NCBI GenBank assembly: GCA_905250125.1
Contig: CAJNOL010001079.1
Location: 1 to 64,000, forward strand
Source: Rotaria sordida
Lineage: Eukaryota; Rotifera; Eurotatoria; Philodinida; Philodinidae
DNA length: 64,000 bases
Reading direction: 5' to 3'
Below, piece by piece: positions 12,301 through 25,292 of the stretch. Position numbers and translations under genes: made by a program. Position 1 is the first letter of the stretch, and every line of letters begins with the position of its first letter. The notes under the pieces are model-generated. The model was not told where the DNA came from, did no database searches, and was given only the letters and a program-made list of their open reading frames with translations.

Positions 12301-14794
12301 TTCAATTGGATTTTGTAGAGAATTGGAAGAGATATCTTTTAAAAACAAGATTAGACTTTAAGATTAAACTGAAAAAAAAAGCTACAGTGAAAATACTGAG
12401 AAATTCGTCACTAATGGACCATCCGTTAGCTCGTGTATAAAATCCTGTGCGAACTGATGATTCTTACCGACAAACATTCCAACACGAAATGTCACTAAAG
12501 GCGACTGTCTTTCTTCGAGAGGCGGAACACGGAGACGCTGCATAGCCTTTGTTCGATCTCCAGATTCCAATGTGTCAGTATAGAGGTTTTCGACTTCAGT
12601 CATCAGCTCGTCGATTCGATTCGATGTGTGAAATGGTATCGTGTCGATGTGCACTTTCCTATTCGAGTAAAATTCTGATGATTCCATAGCTCATATAAAG
12701 TCCTGAACAAAAGTAAGTACTCACTCTTCCCCGTCCCCTACAGTGCCATGATTTTCCATTATTCTAGGTTGATATTCACTAGAGTTATCAGTTCAACATT
12801 ATTATCACATTGTGAAAATTATATGTAGATCATTATTCGACATTTATTTTCGTGCAATCACTCGTTCGAAAGCTTGTTGTTGCAATTATCTTCAGCAAGA
12901 ATATGACAGAAAATTACAATAGAAGAACATGGGTGTAATTTTCATGTTAAAAGCTGCTGACAAGCAGAAAGGCCTATTTTTCATTCAACTTTCAATAACT
13001 AGAGCTGATTTTAACCGATTTGGTTGCATGTAACAGGATTTACACCTAATAAGCCAGGCACATCGAGCATCATGTAGCACATGAAATAAAGTAAAAATCA
13101 ACCGTAGAAATGTGGCGAGACAGACGAAACATTTTTGAAATATCGTTTTCCTTCAATTTCTTCAGCGAATAACAAGTAATGAGAAGGTGCATAAAGTGGT
13201 TTATTGTTGCAAAGACTTTGATTGCAGAATCATTTAGCTGACTTCAGAGAGTTTCTGATATATCGTACTATTTGAGACGACGAGACAAAAATTGATGGTG
13301 CTTACCCGTGTTAGCAAAACCATACTCAATCCATTCAAAAACTGTTTTTTCCACCTTTTTTTCTAACTTGTAACTAGAATTTCAATATGAGAATGTTGAA
13401 CTGATGACTCTAGTGAATATCAGCCGATCGAAGGCGGGGTGATGCTGACAATCATGGTTTACTAAAACTCGCACGCACCCTAAATACTAATCTAGAATAA
13501 TGGAAAATAATGGTGCTGCAGAGAGGACAAAGTATCTACTTTTGTTCAAGATTGTACAAGAGAAATCAAGAAGCCTACCGCCATTCATCACCGCGCGTCG
13601 TTTGAAATAGTTTATCGTGCTTTTTCAAAATTTTACGAAAGCCAGTCGAATTGAGTGTTTGATAATTTTTCAAGAGGACCAACATCAAATAGAATTCACT
13701 AAATGCTAATTTGAGATTATTGATGTTAAGATGTCGTGTTCGCTTCATGCGAACTTTTCGTATCGTTTCGACAGGTTTATGAAGTTTTGTTTGCGCTAGC
13801 CATGATCGAAAGGTGTTTCGTGAAGATGAATCAGCAAGGAGCATGCCATTATCTCTTTCGTCATGGTTGCCTTCTGGACCATCCAGGTCTAACACAGTTG
13901 AATTCATGTTCTGTCGAGATCGACGACTTTGTTCACTATTCTTGAGTTCATTTTTAAGAGGTTCAAACAGTCGCAGTGCTCTACAAACACAATACTCAAG
14001 TACGATGCGAAAGGTAAACAATGAAATAACTGTCAAGAGAATGTTTTCTCGTGCTCTCGTCAAACTTTTACAAATGAAAAAAACACTGTGTCCAAGTGGT
14101 ACATAAATCAGTCTTTGTTAGAAAAACTAAATCTGCCTGTCCATTGTATTCAGTTGTAAGATTGTTACAAGAGCAATCAATGTCATATACTGAAAAGTTT
14201 TAATAACAACTTACTCGGCAAGTTTTTCAGCAAAGAAATTATTGATTTTCGATGCTTCTTTCTTGCAGAACTAGTAAAATAAGGTAAGAAACAATACAGA
14301 TCTATAGGTTGCATGCAGAAAAATTGCCAAAACTGATCAACAAGCTGAGAGAATTCCTTCGTTCCGCGCTTATCTCCAAAAAGGGATAAATCTAGATATT
14401 CCAATGTTTGATGAAGTTAGTCGATGCATAAGTGCTGACAGCACATGAACAGTAAAGTCGATATCGAATATATTCTGAACAGACAAGAATGACTAGCCTA
14501 GGTACAAAAACCATTCCATTGTAGCTCATGAAACATTTCCAATCCATGCGAAACAGAATATTTCATCTGCTTGTTGATCAATTTTAGTATCAAATATCGA
14601 GTCAATCTTACCTGAAAAAACTGTTCATCGGCAAGAACAAAAAATTGCTCACGTGCCGATCTATCATTGATGTCGATCAATCGTTCGGCTTCAGCAACCG
14701 ATTCGGTAAGCATTCGTTTCATTTCATCATATTCGATATATTGAGAATACCATTCAGGTGTTCGATTTTTCGATAAATATAGACCGAACTTCAT
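9386..14794 (-). CDS. XPR1: XPR1-type phosphate exporter (SPX-EXS protein), 5 exons
   Basis: Minus-strand gene. Exons in order are 14612-14794, 14216-14271, 13579-13980, 12468-12658 and 9386-10887; all junctions are GT-AG, phases close, and the product is 777 residues. Residues 1-215 are the SPX domain that senses inositol pyrophosphates: it starts [20 protein letters not shown], has a helical segment ([20 protein letters not shown]) and the lysine cluster [11 protein letters not shown]. The RLRVPP linker precedes the hydrophobic transmembrane part. The EXS domain has the hallmark motifs [37 protein letters not shown] and [20 protein letters not shown]. The C-terminal 90 residues are Ser/Thr/Asn-rich and longer than in human XPR1 (696 residues). 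The family exports inorganic phosphate across the plasma membrane. Intron 3 (12659-13578) contains an inverted-repeat element and intron 4 is 1.58 kb. Confidence 0.93.
12730..13535. repeat. Inverted-repeat element in XPR1 intron 3 (foldback 2)
   Basis: The left terminus (about 12730-12835) and the right terminus (about 13385-13535) are reverse complements. CCATTATTCTAGGTTGATAT at the left pairs with the complement of the right end, and both carry ATATTCACTAGAG and TCAGTTCAACATT on the same strand once one side is reversed. The right arm has an extra segment of about 80 bases (about 13422-13490) with a short GC-rich piece. The central 550 bases have no coding capacity. It fills most of the 920-base intron. 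Confidence 0.65.
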
Positions 14795-17700
14795 GGTAAT
14801 TGATGACTCTAAGTAAAAAAATTATATTCGTACGAAACACATTTCTAGCACAGCACAATCCACAAAATAAGTGTTCATGGAAAAATTGGAAATGTTTTTG
14901 TATGAAATAGTCTGATGGCTTAACCAGTATCCGACACTTTCCATAGTAGATTTTCTTCATAACAGTATAGGGTGACCCAAAAGCACTGATCTTTGTTTAA
15001 TAAATAGAAATGTTTCTATTTCGAAAGCACATTCATTGAAGATAATGAGACAAAATATGGCTTCTGTTGTGAAACAAAACTATCTTTACTTTTTTACTAA
15101 TCTGTTTGTGGAAATTCAATAAAGCAATAATGATATGGATACAGACTTGTAATTTTTTCACTACACTTTTTGAAGTTCATGATGTGAGTATACATATAAA
15201 CTCTTTCGAATAATGGCTGGTTTTAAACTATTATTAAGATATTCATGCAATAAGCGAATCCTTAATGAAATATTGTTTTTGTTCTCATAGAAGGTACACC
15301 GCTTCACGTAAATTTCATATATATTGAATTATGTATCTGTCTTACATTATGGCAGAACGATATCGAAGTGAAAATAAATCAATGAAGTTCACTCAGTTCT
15401 ATCTATTGCAAGAAGCACTCAATAAAAAAAACAGAATATTAAACATGTAGGAAGAGTATTTCAAAAAGGAGTAAATCGTTTTTTGGACTACCTTATAGAT
15501 TTAGATGTGACAAGCGTTTTCATGAAAGATATCTTTCGTATTTGAGCTCTATGTGAGTTATCTCTCAGAATATTATTCCTACATGGATACCGTTACAGTG
15601 GTTCAAGAAGTACACGTATGAATTCATTATCAAACATCTAGAGAAAGCTACAAGCTTCACTCACCTTCTGTTCGACGTAAATGTAAATGTTGTTTGTCAG
15701 CATTTATTGACTATATGAAGTCGAAATAGATAAACAAGTGCGAGCGGGCAAAAAAAGATAAGAACATGTTTCATAAAAGATAATGCAAAAAGCGAAGAAT
15801 ATTTGTTTTGATCGTTCTTCTCTCCGATTGCATGAAGGTTATTTGCAAGAGGCATTTACTTTTGCTTTAGTCCATGTTCAACGCAATTGATAAATGGTGA
15901 ATACTTGACGAACCGATCAATTGTATTGAAGCAGTTAACAACAAATTTGAAGGGTGTGGGTATGCTTGCGCCTATGGACATGGTTCTTCTTCTCGCCCAT
16001 AGAAACACTCGCTCACTTCGTAATTCTGAGACAAGTTTGCTAATTTTTTTAGACACAAAAATATTCTTTTTTTTGTTTTATTTAGGTCTTGATTACGAAT
16101 AAAAGACACTTTATTAATTTACAATTTTGTTTGAATCTATTGAATTAAAATTGTTCAATAACAATTCTTATGAAATTAATCAATATTAATGTTAATTCAT
16201 TTATTTTCATTGATTTATTATATAACTGAAAATAATCTTCATTTATTTTATATTGGTAACATACATTTAATTGATATTGATCAATTATTTTTTATGAATA
16301 TGAATTTTATCTTAAAAATTATTCAACAAAAATTTCAATTTTTTGATAAAAAAATTAATGAATCACAATTAAAATCTTGGGCTGTTTTCTCTGCTAGTGT
16401 AGATTTATTTTTATGACTCGATATTTAATAGTTTCGATTGCATTCTGGGCTTTTTCATGTTTGAGTATTGTATTCACGTATCATATTTAGTGATGCATGA
16501 TAAACATTGACTATAGCTGTCAAAAATTAATAGAGAAGCTTGAAAGACCTTGAAAATCAAAATTTTTAGAAAATCACGTTACTTTCTTCTGTGAGAGAGT
16601 TCAGAAAAACGCACGTAATATCCTCAAATCTCACCATAAAATGAATAAATTATAGTGTGATTGTGAACTGCAGTTTAGGTGAAGGGAATGCACCAATGCC
16701 AATATTCACAGTGTCTTAAACAATGAATGATGATCAATATTTATTTCAAAGAAATCAATTGACACTCATTGCTTTCAATGATTAGTATACAAAATGATAT
16801 TTACATTGATAAAGAATACTAATAGAATGATGAATTATCAAGGAGAACTAAATATTCTATCAAAACTATATCGATTATGAAAATATGTTTAGTTTCGTAA
16901 GAATAGATCAATGGAAGATAAATACCAGTTTGTTTAAAAAAGAAAATATGTGAAAATGATGGAATATTCTTTGAAGTAATGATTTGTCGAATCAAAGGAA
17001 ATATAACATTTAATAGTATGTTTTAGTTTTAAAGGTTAGATCTAAGTGTTTCTTTCTTTTTTTCTTAAATAACATTGAATCAGTGTTTTAGTCAAGTTTT
17101 CGCTGTCGAGAGGACTATTTGGAATTCTGAAGAGGCAGATATCGACTTTCAGGAAGCGAGACAATCACGAAATTCACAATGTGATGACCATGAATCCTGG
17201 AAGGATTGACCTGATATTCTAGGAAGTGTCATGCTTTTGACCCTATCTTGGATAAAACACTATCTTGAACAGATATTTTTACGTAACTGTTTTTTGTTTT
17301 TATTAGTATATGCTTGAAGGCAAGAAAAGTGACAATGTCATTTATCTGTGACTTTATCTAAGGAACTGTACAAAAGGCGATGTTGTTATGAACAATTTCG
17401 ACTAGTCAAATCAAATTACTTTTTATAGCTCATCTCAGGTACTGTACACTCGTTTTTTGTTCATTTTTGCTGAGAAAAAATAGAAAAAAAAATCCGGAGA
17501 GGACGGCAAACACTCCTCTGTCCTGGCCTCACACCTCTTAAATCTGCCACTACATTTTAGCATTGAAAACATTCATTCTGTAACGAAAGTTCATTGTGAA
17601 AAAACAAATAAATCTATATAATAAAAAGAATTCGTCATAATTTATGTTCAATCTTTCTATGTTTCATATCAACGAACATCTATATCAATAAGATACAAAT

Positions 17701-18770
17701 CAATACAAAAAAAACAATGATGTAGAAATTTAATCTTTATTTAACACTATTCAATTGCATACATGTAAAAACTGAAATGTATAAATTTTTACAAAATGAT
17801 ACAATAAATCGTTATAAATCAGCGAGTTATCTTATATCATTATAGTCCGAAAACTTGATTACAAGAACGAATTTTAATTAATTTATAACTGGTATAATAA
17901 ATATGATAGAGCGATCAGAAAACTGAAATGTACACAATAAGAATCTCTTACTTTGTTTTATCAGTAAAATAAAAATAAATATGTAAAAATATTTATTCGT
18001 TACTTTTTTGTGTGTCATTGGCAGCTAATATTTTAAATTAGTACCTTAGTGATGAGGGTGGTCACTTGGTCCGAATATAGTTAGGTTTTTTAACTGATAA
18101 TAGGAAGAAAGCAAATTGAAGTATCTTATCGTTGAGCACGTCCATATATTCCTTCATCACTTAATCGATATCTTATATTGCAACTAATTCAAGATTTTTT
18201 TTCATAATTTGTCAGCTTGAGGATTTTTTATTTCAAAATTTTATTTTTTCGAGATTTTCTTTTTCGAGGTGTTTTTTTTCGAGCTTTCTACACAATACGT
18301 TTTTTGACACTTAAAAGACTTTAACTTTTTATTGATAGAAAATATCTACAAAGCAAAACAACTAAGACTCATAAACTGACTTATAATTAAATAGTGAGAG
18401 GCAATGAGATCATTTATTAAGTTTCTGAAACTAACTGTCCTGTGTTCATTTTGGATAAATGGACTTATAATGTGTTTGAAAAGTGATAACCTTGGCGCTA
18501 GGCTTCCATTTCGAATGGACATCTATTATACGGTTGTCTTGTATCATGTGGAGGAATTTTATAGAACATGAGGACCGAAGGATACTTCCATAAATAAAAC
18601 ATAGATCAGTTAAGCATATATCTCGTAGCACTGGTACCCGGCTCCAGTCCCAGAACTGACACTGGTGCGTACTAGTGGAAATCCTGAGAGTACGATGGGA
18701 ATCCAGCGAATCTCGGAAGTATGAAATCCGCCGTTTCCCCCCTAGGCTTGAACAGTATTCCCCTTATTTA
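14795..18770. other. Four-kilobase intergenic stretch
   Basis: No gene can be supported. An AT-rich open frame at 16189-16416 (plus) has gene-like codon choice but no recognisable domain and no splice context. A short GC-richer segment at 17490-17550 and another at 18630-18720 stand out against the AT background and may be small repeat insertions. The 5' flank of XPR1 begins at 14795. Confidence 0.4.
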
Positions 18771-19535
18771 CATTATGAAGACCGAGGTTATTGTAGATAG
18801 CCACCAATAGACTGTGGTCAGATGATTGTAATTGAAGAGCTTTTTCAGCCTAAGATATTGCTTTATCATAACTCATCAGCTCATTGTAAATCAGGGACAG
18901 GTTCGAGTAATACTTAACCTTCGTTAATGAATCACCAAATTCTGTGTATTTAAGTAACATCAAAAAAAAAAATGTTCAACTTTCTGAAAATCTTCCATTT
19001 TCATTAATAAACCATCGAATCCATTCAAATTATCCAGCCAACCGATTTCTGCTTTGATGCTCTTAGCGAACACATTCAATGCTTCATCTACTTCTCCGTT
19101 CATTCTTAAGCAAACTATCCAAACATCTTCAGGATACCATCTATTCACAGATTCAATACGAAAGACAGTAGCCATTGAAAAAAGCATCTCGTCTTCTTCC
19201 TTCCTGTAGCTCATATGTTTTATATCTACTAGTGATTGCCGACATCTTTCAGTGTCAATGATTATTTCAAATAAAACTGATTCTGTACTTGAATTATTTG
19301 ATGATGAATTACCGATGAACATCAGTGCAACTTGTTTGTTTGTATTTGTTGAGAATATAAATATTCTAGTTTATTATATAGATCATCGATGAAGAAGCCA
19401 GGCGTAAATAAGATATCAATATTCTGTATTCGCAATGCATTATTTAGTATACGATACAGAAAAGAATTATGTGTATACCAACGAATTGCTTCCTTTTTAG
19501 AATATGTACGACGAAATGCTTCAATATTTTCTAGC
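18770..19535 (-). pseudogene. Broken copy of an arginine ADP-ribosyltransferase with TPR tail
   Basis: Minus-strand remains of a bdelloid-style ART gene. Recognisable parts in order are an N-terminal catalytic segment near 19530-19340 (reading AIRWYTHNSFLYRILNNALR), the central/C-terminal catalytic segment near 19325-18970 (VLFEIIIDTERCR, then the E-x-E region and MLFSMATVFRIESV), and the start of tetratricopeptide repeats near 18960-18775 (LIYNELMSYDKAIS and AIYNNLGLH). In this family the enzyme moves ADP-ribose from NAD to arginine, and the TPR tail is a partner-binding scaffold. The copy is clearly broken, with several disruptions and part of the catalytic fold absent, so it should be treated as a fossil. 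The protein level divergence cannot be dated without intact relatives. Confidence 0.7.
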
Positions 19536-20241
19536 TCAGAGATGTTGTCATGTTATTGTGAATGACGAATACAAATAAATTCCTTTTTTTTGTAGATTGT
19601 TTGTGCTTGAATTTTACGAGAACTTCAGCAAGTGATCAAAAGTACATGAATACTGCTTCTTGTTGATCTGAACAATCACTAGCAGAGATGTGGGTAGAGC
19701 GCTTAGCAATAATATAGATGAGTTATGTATGGATGATGATGATGTTTTTTTTTATTAGCGAGGACTCTTAATATGATCGTCATAAACAGAATGAATTGAC
19801 AAAGTTGTTACTTTAAAAACAATCTATCTCAGTGTTACTGAGTTGATCGAAATTCAGAATAATTCGTTGATTTTTGCTGTAGATATTAATATATATTTTG
19901 TATAACAGGTTTATCTGTCAGTTTAATCAATAATTAGAATGAAAATATAGTTTAATTGAGAAAAAAAAAGAAAACGAAAAAAAAATCATAAATAAAAATA
20001 ACACGAGAATAACAAAAATAGAACACCAGTAGAAAAAGAAAATTTTGTTAAAAATGTAGAAATAAATAAGATAGATTATTTTTATTTCAATGGATTATTT
20101 TGAAAAAAAAATATTATATGCAACAGTTTTTTTAACCTTACATATTATGTATTAGTATATACAAGGTAAAGAAATTCTTCGATTTCTAGATTTCAGCAGC
20201 TAATGAGAAAGTTCGCGAATAAGTTTTTTAATCTATATAAA
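19536..20241. other. Intergenic, AT-rich
   Basis: Contains A-rich tracts (about 19957-20115) and no supported gene. Confidence 0.45.
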
Positions 20242-21102
20242 TTAGCCAGTCCATGAAATGGTCATCTGTCCATATCGTGAATCGCTCGTGGATACACCTA
20301 GTGCCTGCCAGACAGCTGGAGATCCATCAACGATATTGTTACGACATGGAGGTTGTCCCGCATGTTCGGCATCACATCCATTTACTGAGTCGCATTCATC
20401 GACGACTTGTGCTGTTGTCGTTCTACCATTACCATTAATGGTAATCGTTTTCCCACATCGTGATCCTCCATTGTACCATCCTGTTGACAAGGCGACGACA
20501 CGCTGTGTATCAGGATAAAAAAGTCCAAAGCATGCACCTGCACCACCACCATCCCCACCTGCTCGGAAACTGTTCAACGTAAGTGTAGCTGAGCTAGTTG
20601 AGCTAGGAGAGCATTGATATTGATTATAAAATTGTCCTGCCTGACAGCACTCGGACATATTTTCTGTGTTGCAGTTAGTGCTAGGAAAAGATAAATGCAT
20701 AATGCGCGGAAGAGCTATATAAAAAGATTACCCTGTGCCTTGCAATACACCTGACGGTGAACAAGTTCCAGAAGAGCCAGTAGTAGTAGGGGCAGTAGTA
20801 CCACCACCAGAAGATCCAGTACCGCATTTTCCACTAACACAAATTAACGATCCATCACAATCATTTTCAGTTGTACATGGATCCCCACAACAATGCCCTG
20901 TCCATGTACACGGTGCACTGCATCCGGTACCGCCAGGTGTGCCACATTTTCCACTTATACAGATCATAGATCCATCACAGTCGTTCTCAGTTGTACATGG
21001 ATCACCAGCACAGTGTCCAGGCCATGAACAAGTTGCTCGCTGTCGGATTATATGTGATTGACAAGTGCTCGCGCAAAGTAATCCGATAAGAAAGAGTAGC
21101 AT
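20242..21102 (-). CDS. Secreted kiwellin-like double-psi beta-barrel protein, 2 exons
   Basis: Minus-strand gene with exons 20732-21102 and 20242-20680, a 51-base GT-AG intron and 269 residues. Residues 1-16 are a signal peptide ([16 protein letters not shown]). Two tandem cysteine-rich units of about 30 residues follow (about 25-54 and 60-92), each with GHC[14 protein letters not shown], I/V-C-x-SGKCGT. After a Gly/Thr/Ser linker, residues from about 113 to the end match the plant kiwellin fold: [29 protein letters not shown], the GGDGGG turn, [61 protein letters not shown]. Kiwellins are secreted DPBB proteins known from plants and some fungi; maize KWL1 blocks a fungal chorismate mutase effector. 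An animal copy with an intron and host-like surroundings suggests fixed horizontal transfer, which is inference. Its substrate or partner here is unknown. Confidence 0.88.
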
Positions 21103-24100
21103 TGGCTGAATAATAATTGATTAGAATATCTAGAAAGCAAAATAGAATTGAGAAACATTTATGATTTATCGTGCAAAGACGCTACATCTATGAACTATTA
21201 TTGAAAGTTTTATTATTTCTTCAATTGAAGAGAGAGTATGAATGTGGATACAGCAATGAGCACAATAGTATTCACACTCGTACATACGCTCATCCATTCA
21301 CTTAAATGCATTCTAATATACATATATTTGATATTAGTATTGGTTAGACTTTTCTTTGTATAGTAGTATATTGTATAGAAAGAGTTAAATATTCAATCGA
21401 AGATCAAATAAATCACAGCAATGAGTGTTAATTGTAATTTATAAACTATTAAAGTGTAAAATGATTATTATTACATTAGATTTTGATATCTAGAAAATTA
21501 TTCAAGATTGATTGATTTAGATATCTTTTATATGAAACAGAATATTTCTAGCTGAGTAATCGAAGGTTAGTCTATCCTCGTTTTTAAATATTAAAATCTT
21601 CATTTATTTTTTTATTCTGAATCATGATATCCCAAGTTGAACAATACGGTAGCACACGACTGTGTACAACTCAAATACGACAATTTTCGACCTGAAACAG
21701 GTGATCATATACAGTGTTTGTTTACGGTTCTACGTAATCGAGCCGTATACGATAGCTGTTTACATGCTGTAACTGTGTGGTATCTATGTTGTATTATTTA
21801 AAGCGCCTAAACTAAGGATTCTTTTCCGATTGTCATAAAAAAAATCGCGATTAATTATAATAAAATTCCTGATAATCCGACGTAATCATAGTATTGGTCT
21901 TTACGATTACGACTACGTTTTGACATGTATACCAATGCCATTTACCATCATACTCATACATATTTCTCTTAAAAGAGAAGAGAAATCCTTTGTTTCTCTT
22001 CATTCACAACGAATAAAAGAAAAAAATTTTTACTTTGAAATGAAATAATCCTTACCGTTCACTTGATCAAAGGATTTAAACAGAATAAAACAAAAATATA
22101 TGTATTTGTATATAACAATACTTATATCTCTCTTGTAATTGATGAATAAAAATTGACTCTATGATATCTATTTATATACGATTTTTTTAGCATTGTAATC
22201 ATGGGAAAATTGCGAAGCAGAAAAAGAACATTATGGGACAAATCCAAATCAATTTCTTAATCGTGACAAATAAATATATATTGAGTCAATGGCTAATTAA
22301 AAAATCAAGGTAGGCTTCAACGTTTTTCTTTTTTGCTTTCTGTTGATTTGATATGTATGTGTATATGCCTACGCTTAACGATTGTATCTCTTATGTTCGG
22401 TTATTTTGTGCAATAATATCCAAATATATTTTGTCCTTAAGTACATTTAACCTATATATCGTACATGTAAAGAATATATGCATAATAACGACGTATCATA
22501 ATAAAAGCTTCATCTTGTCATGACCATCTATGTTCTCATATTATCTGCTTGTTACTCATCTCTAACAACCTGGGATGTTCCCCTCTATTCATCGAATAAA
22601 GTAAAAGCAAGTGCGTACTATTTTTAAATAGTTGTTGAGTTAAAAAGATAATCACAAACTACAAGAATGTGTAAGCAACAACAAAAAAATAATAATAATA
22701 CTCGACAATAAAAGTTAGTAAATATTATTTATTCTATTCCAGACACTTTGTTAAAATGCTTGTATAGGAGTTGTATAACATTGTATTTCCATGAGTTTCT
22801 TCTCATTGAAGAAAAGAGTGAATTTTTATTACGTTCTTCTCTCGTAAAATATATAAATATCTGCAAATTTATTTAAATCAATTTTTATCCTTGCAATCGT
22901 TTTAGAAATCAATCTGTATTAAAAAACAATATTTGTTTGGGCATAATTCAAATAAATATACATATGTTTATTCATTTAAATTAAAGATACCCTTGTGCTG
23001 GTTTGTCCACTCTGAGCCAAAAGCTCAAAAACAAAAAAAAAACATAACCACTCGGAAAAGTAACGTTATATGAAGTTATGTTTTTGAATGCTTGATGCCT
23101 CTAGTCAGAAAAAAAAATGTAGTAGAGTCATATTTGATTAAACTTTCCAAACATTTATTTTTTTGAGTATTTAACTTATAGTGGGCCACTCTAACAAGCG
23201 CTTGCATTTTATTTTCTACTAAAATGACATTCAGAGTAGGTTAGAGTGTAATTTGTTAATACCCTAAAAAATTCAAGTAAGAAAACATTCGAAGAATACA
23301 TTTTACAAATATCTTTTTAATACTATTGAAGAATAAATAAATATTCAATTATTTTAATATCGATAAGATTCTTCACATTAATATTTGAATGAGATTTTAA
23401 TTAAAATTAATAGTTTCAATTGTAATTTATTAACAAACAGAACTTGAAAATTATTTCATTATCTAGATACTTGCATTTTATTGTTAGAGTTTTATGATAC
23501 TATTATTGATTGTTTCCATGTTTTAGAATAGAATCTAGCAATGAATGTATCATTATTCAATTTTATTTTTGTTATATTTCGAAACAATCAGAAAATTGTG
23601 CATATATTAATTTTTCTATTGATATGTTTTACTTCAAAGGAGGTCCTCTCATAGCAAATTCGACTACAAAAATTCCTAAGAATTGCAAGTTTTAAATAGT
23701 AATAACACGAATAAAAAATTTTATTTCTTTATATCTTTAATTTTTTGAGTGATATATTTAATTGTTAATCGTTTTACATTTTACCTTGAATGTTATTCTG
23801 ATTAATGTGTAAACAATTCTTTGTTTGTAAAAAGCAATACTCTATTTGCTTATAAAAATATCTTTTGTCCTTATTTACATTAATATGAAAGTAAAATGAC
23901 TCAGAACATAAGATTAGTCATAGAACTCAAAATAATATGTCCTTGTAACATTCTTTAATAAGTCTATTACGTTCATTCTATTCTTTCTTTACTTTTATAG
24001 ATATTAATAAAACTATCCATGAACAATTTAAAATCAAATTTTGAACTGTACATGATTTATCTTCTCAATCTTTATTGTTTTTAACTTATTGAAAGATGAA

Positions 24101-25292
24101 AATTACTAAATATTTCATTTTCTTCAGTTTAAACAACGGAATGAAATTATTACTCATTTATACTATCCATAAGAATCTTCACATATCCTAAATTATCTAT
24201 GATTAAAAGAATGACGATTTGGCATAAAAATATTTTTTTGTTATGTTAACAAAAACAACTATCATATAACTGTGGTTTGTTCAGATAATCATCAATGATA
24301 TATGAGATAAAACACAAAAACAAATTTTGTCATGTATGAATAATATATACAATCAGTTTGTAATGCTTGTAATGAAAACTTCTATTTAGCTATTCTAATA
24401 ATTAATAATAATACATTTATTTATTTAAAAAAAAATTCTTTGATTTTTTTTTGAGCAAATTTCAAGACCATAGAAAATAACTTTCATCTAATCACTGATT
24501 AGTAACGTTTAGTTTAATAGTAATAAAGAAAATTAGATAATGAAAATGTGATGAAAAAATAATTCATCTCATCAACGAAGTTCATCAATTAACAATTGTT
24601 TTACATGTAAATTATTAGCATTTGATTATGTTCTATGTACGATTTATCGAAAGATTATTTAAGATTTAAAACATAGACAAATGATGATCCATATATAATG
24701 ATTTGATTAAAACTTTATTATTAAGTAGTTTTATCTTGAGTAAAAACTTGAAATTCTTTCTCTATAAAAAAAAAAATCAAAGGTGTCTAGTGAAATCAGA
24801 ATATTTATGTTAATATTTCAGGACAAGATATCACCCATCAATAGCTATATTTCTTTAATATAGCTTGTGAAGTATTCATAGATATAGACAAACTAGTGTC
24901 ATATACAACTGGTCTATATATATATTATTATTGGCATCAATAGCTTGTACACTAAAACGAACTCTCAGTCGTAATAATAAAGATATTACAAAATAACCTT
25001 AATCCATCATCATCGTCGAATAGAATAAGAGTTATACGCTAGCAAGAAGAGAGAGAGAGAGAGAAATATATCGCTCGTGTGTTTATCCTTGTAGGAAAAA
25101 AAAGGATATGAAGAGGCGTACCGGTTGTTCTATTTGCTAATTATTCGCACTCATATAAATATATATCTTTTCGCCTACTGTCTTCTTCTCTGTTTTATTA
25201 GCAGCCAAGTAAAAGGTAATTGAATATATTGTCATAATATTATAATATAAAAAATAAAACAAAAAAAACCCAATGTCATATAGATATTAAAT
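21103..25292. other. Four-kilobase intergenic stretch between divergent genes
   Basis: No gene can be supported. The stretch is very AT-rich. A (GA)n microsatellite lies at about 25045-25063 just upstream of the MARVEL-like gene, a possible promoter-proximal GAGA-type tract. Short open frames such as 23510-23695 have no motif. Confidence 0.45.

Noticed and set aside
16189-16416. AT-rich frame with gene-like codon choice
   Set aside because: Composition alone explains it; no domain, splice site or neighbour supports it.
20253-21061. Three plus-strand open frames over the kiwellin gene (20253-20438, 20258-20518 and 20735-21061)
   Set aside because: They are mirror frames of the strongly supported minus-strand exons and lack motifs and splice logic of their own.
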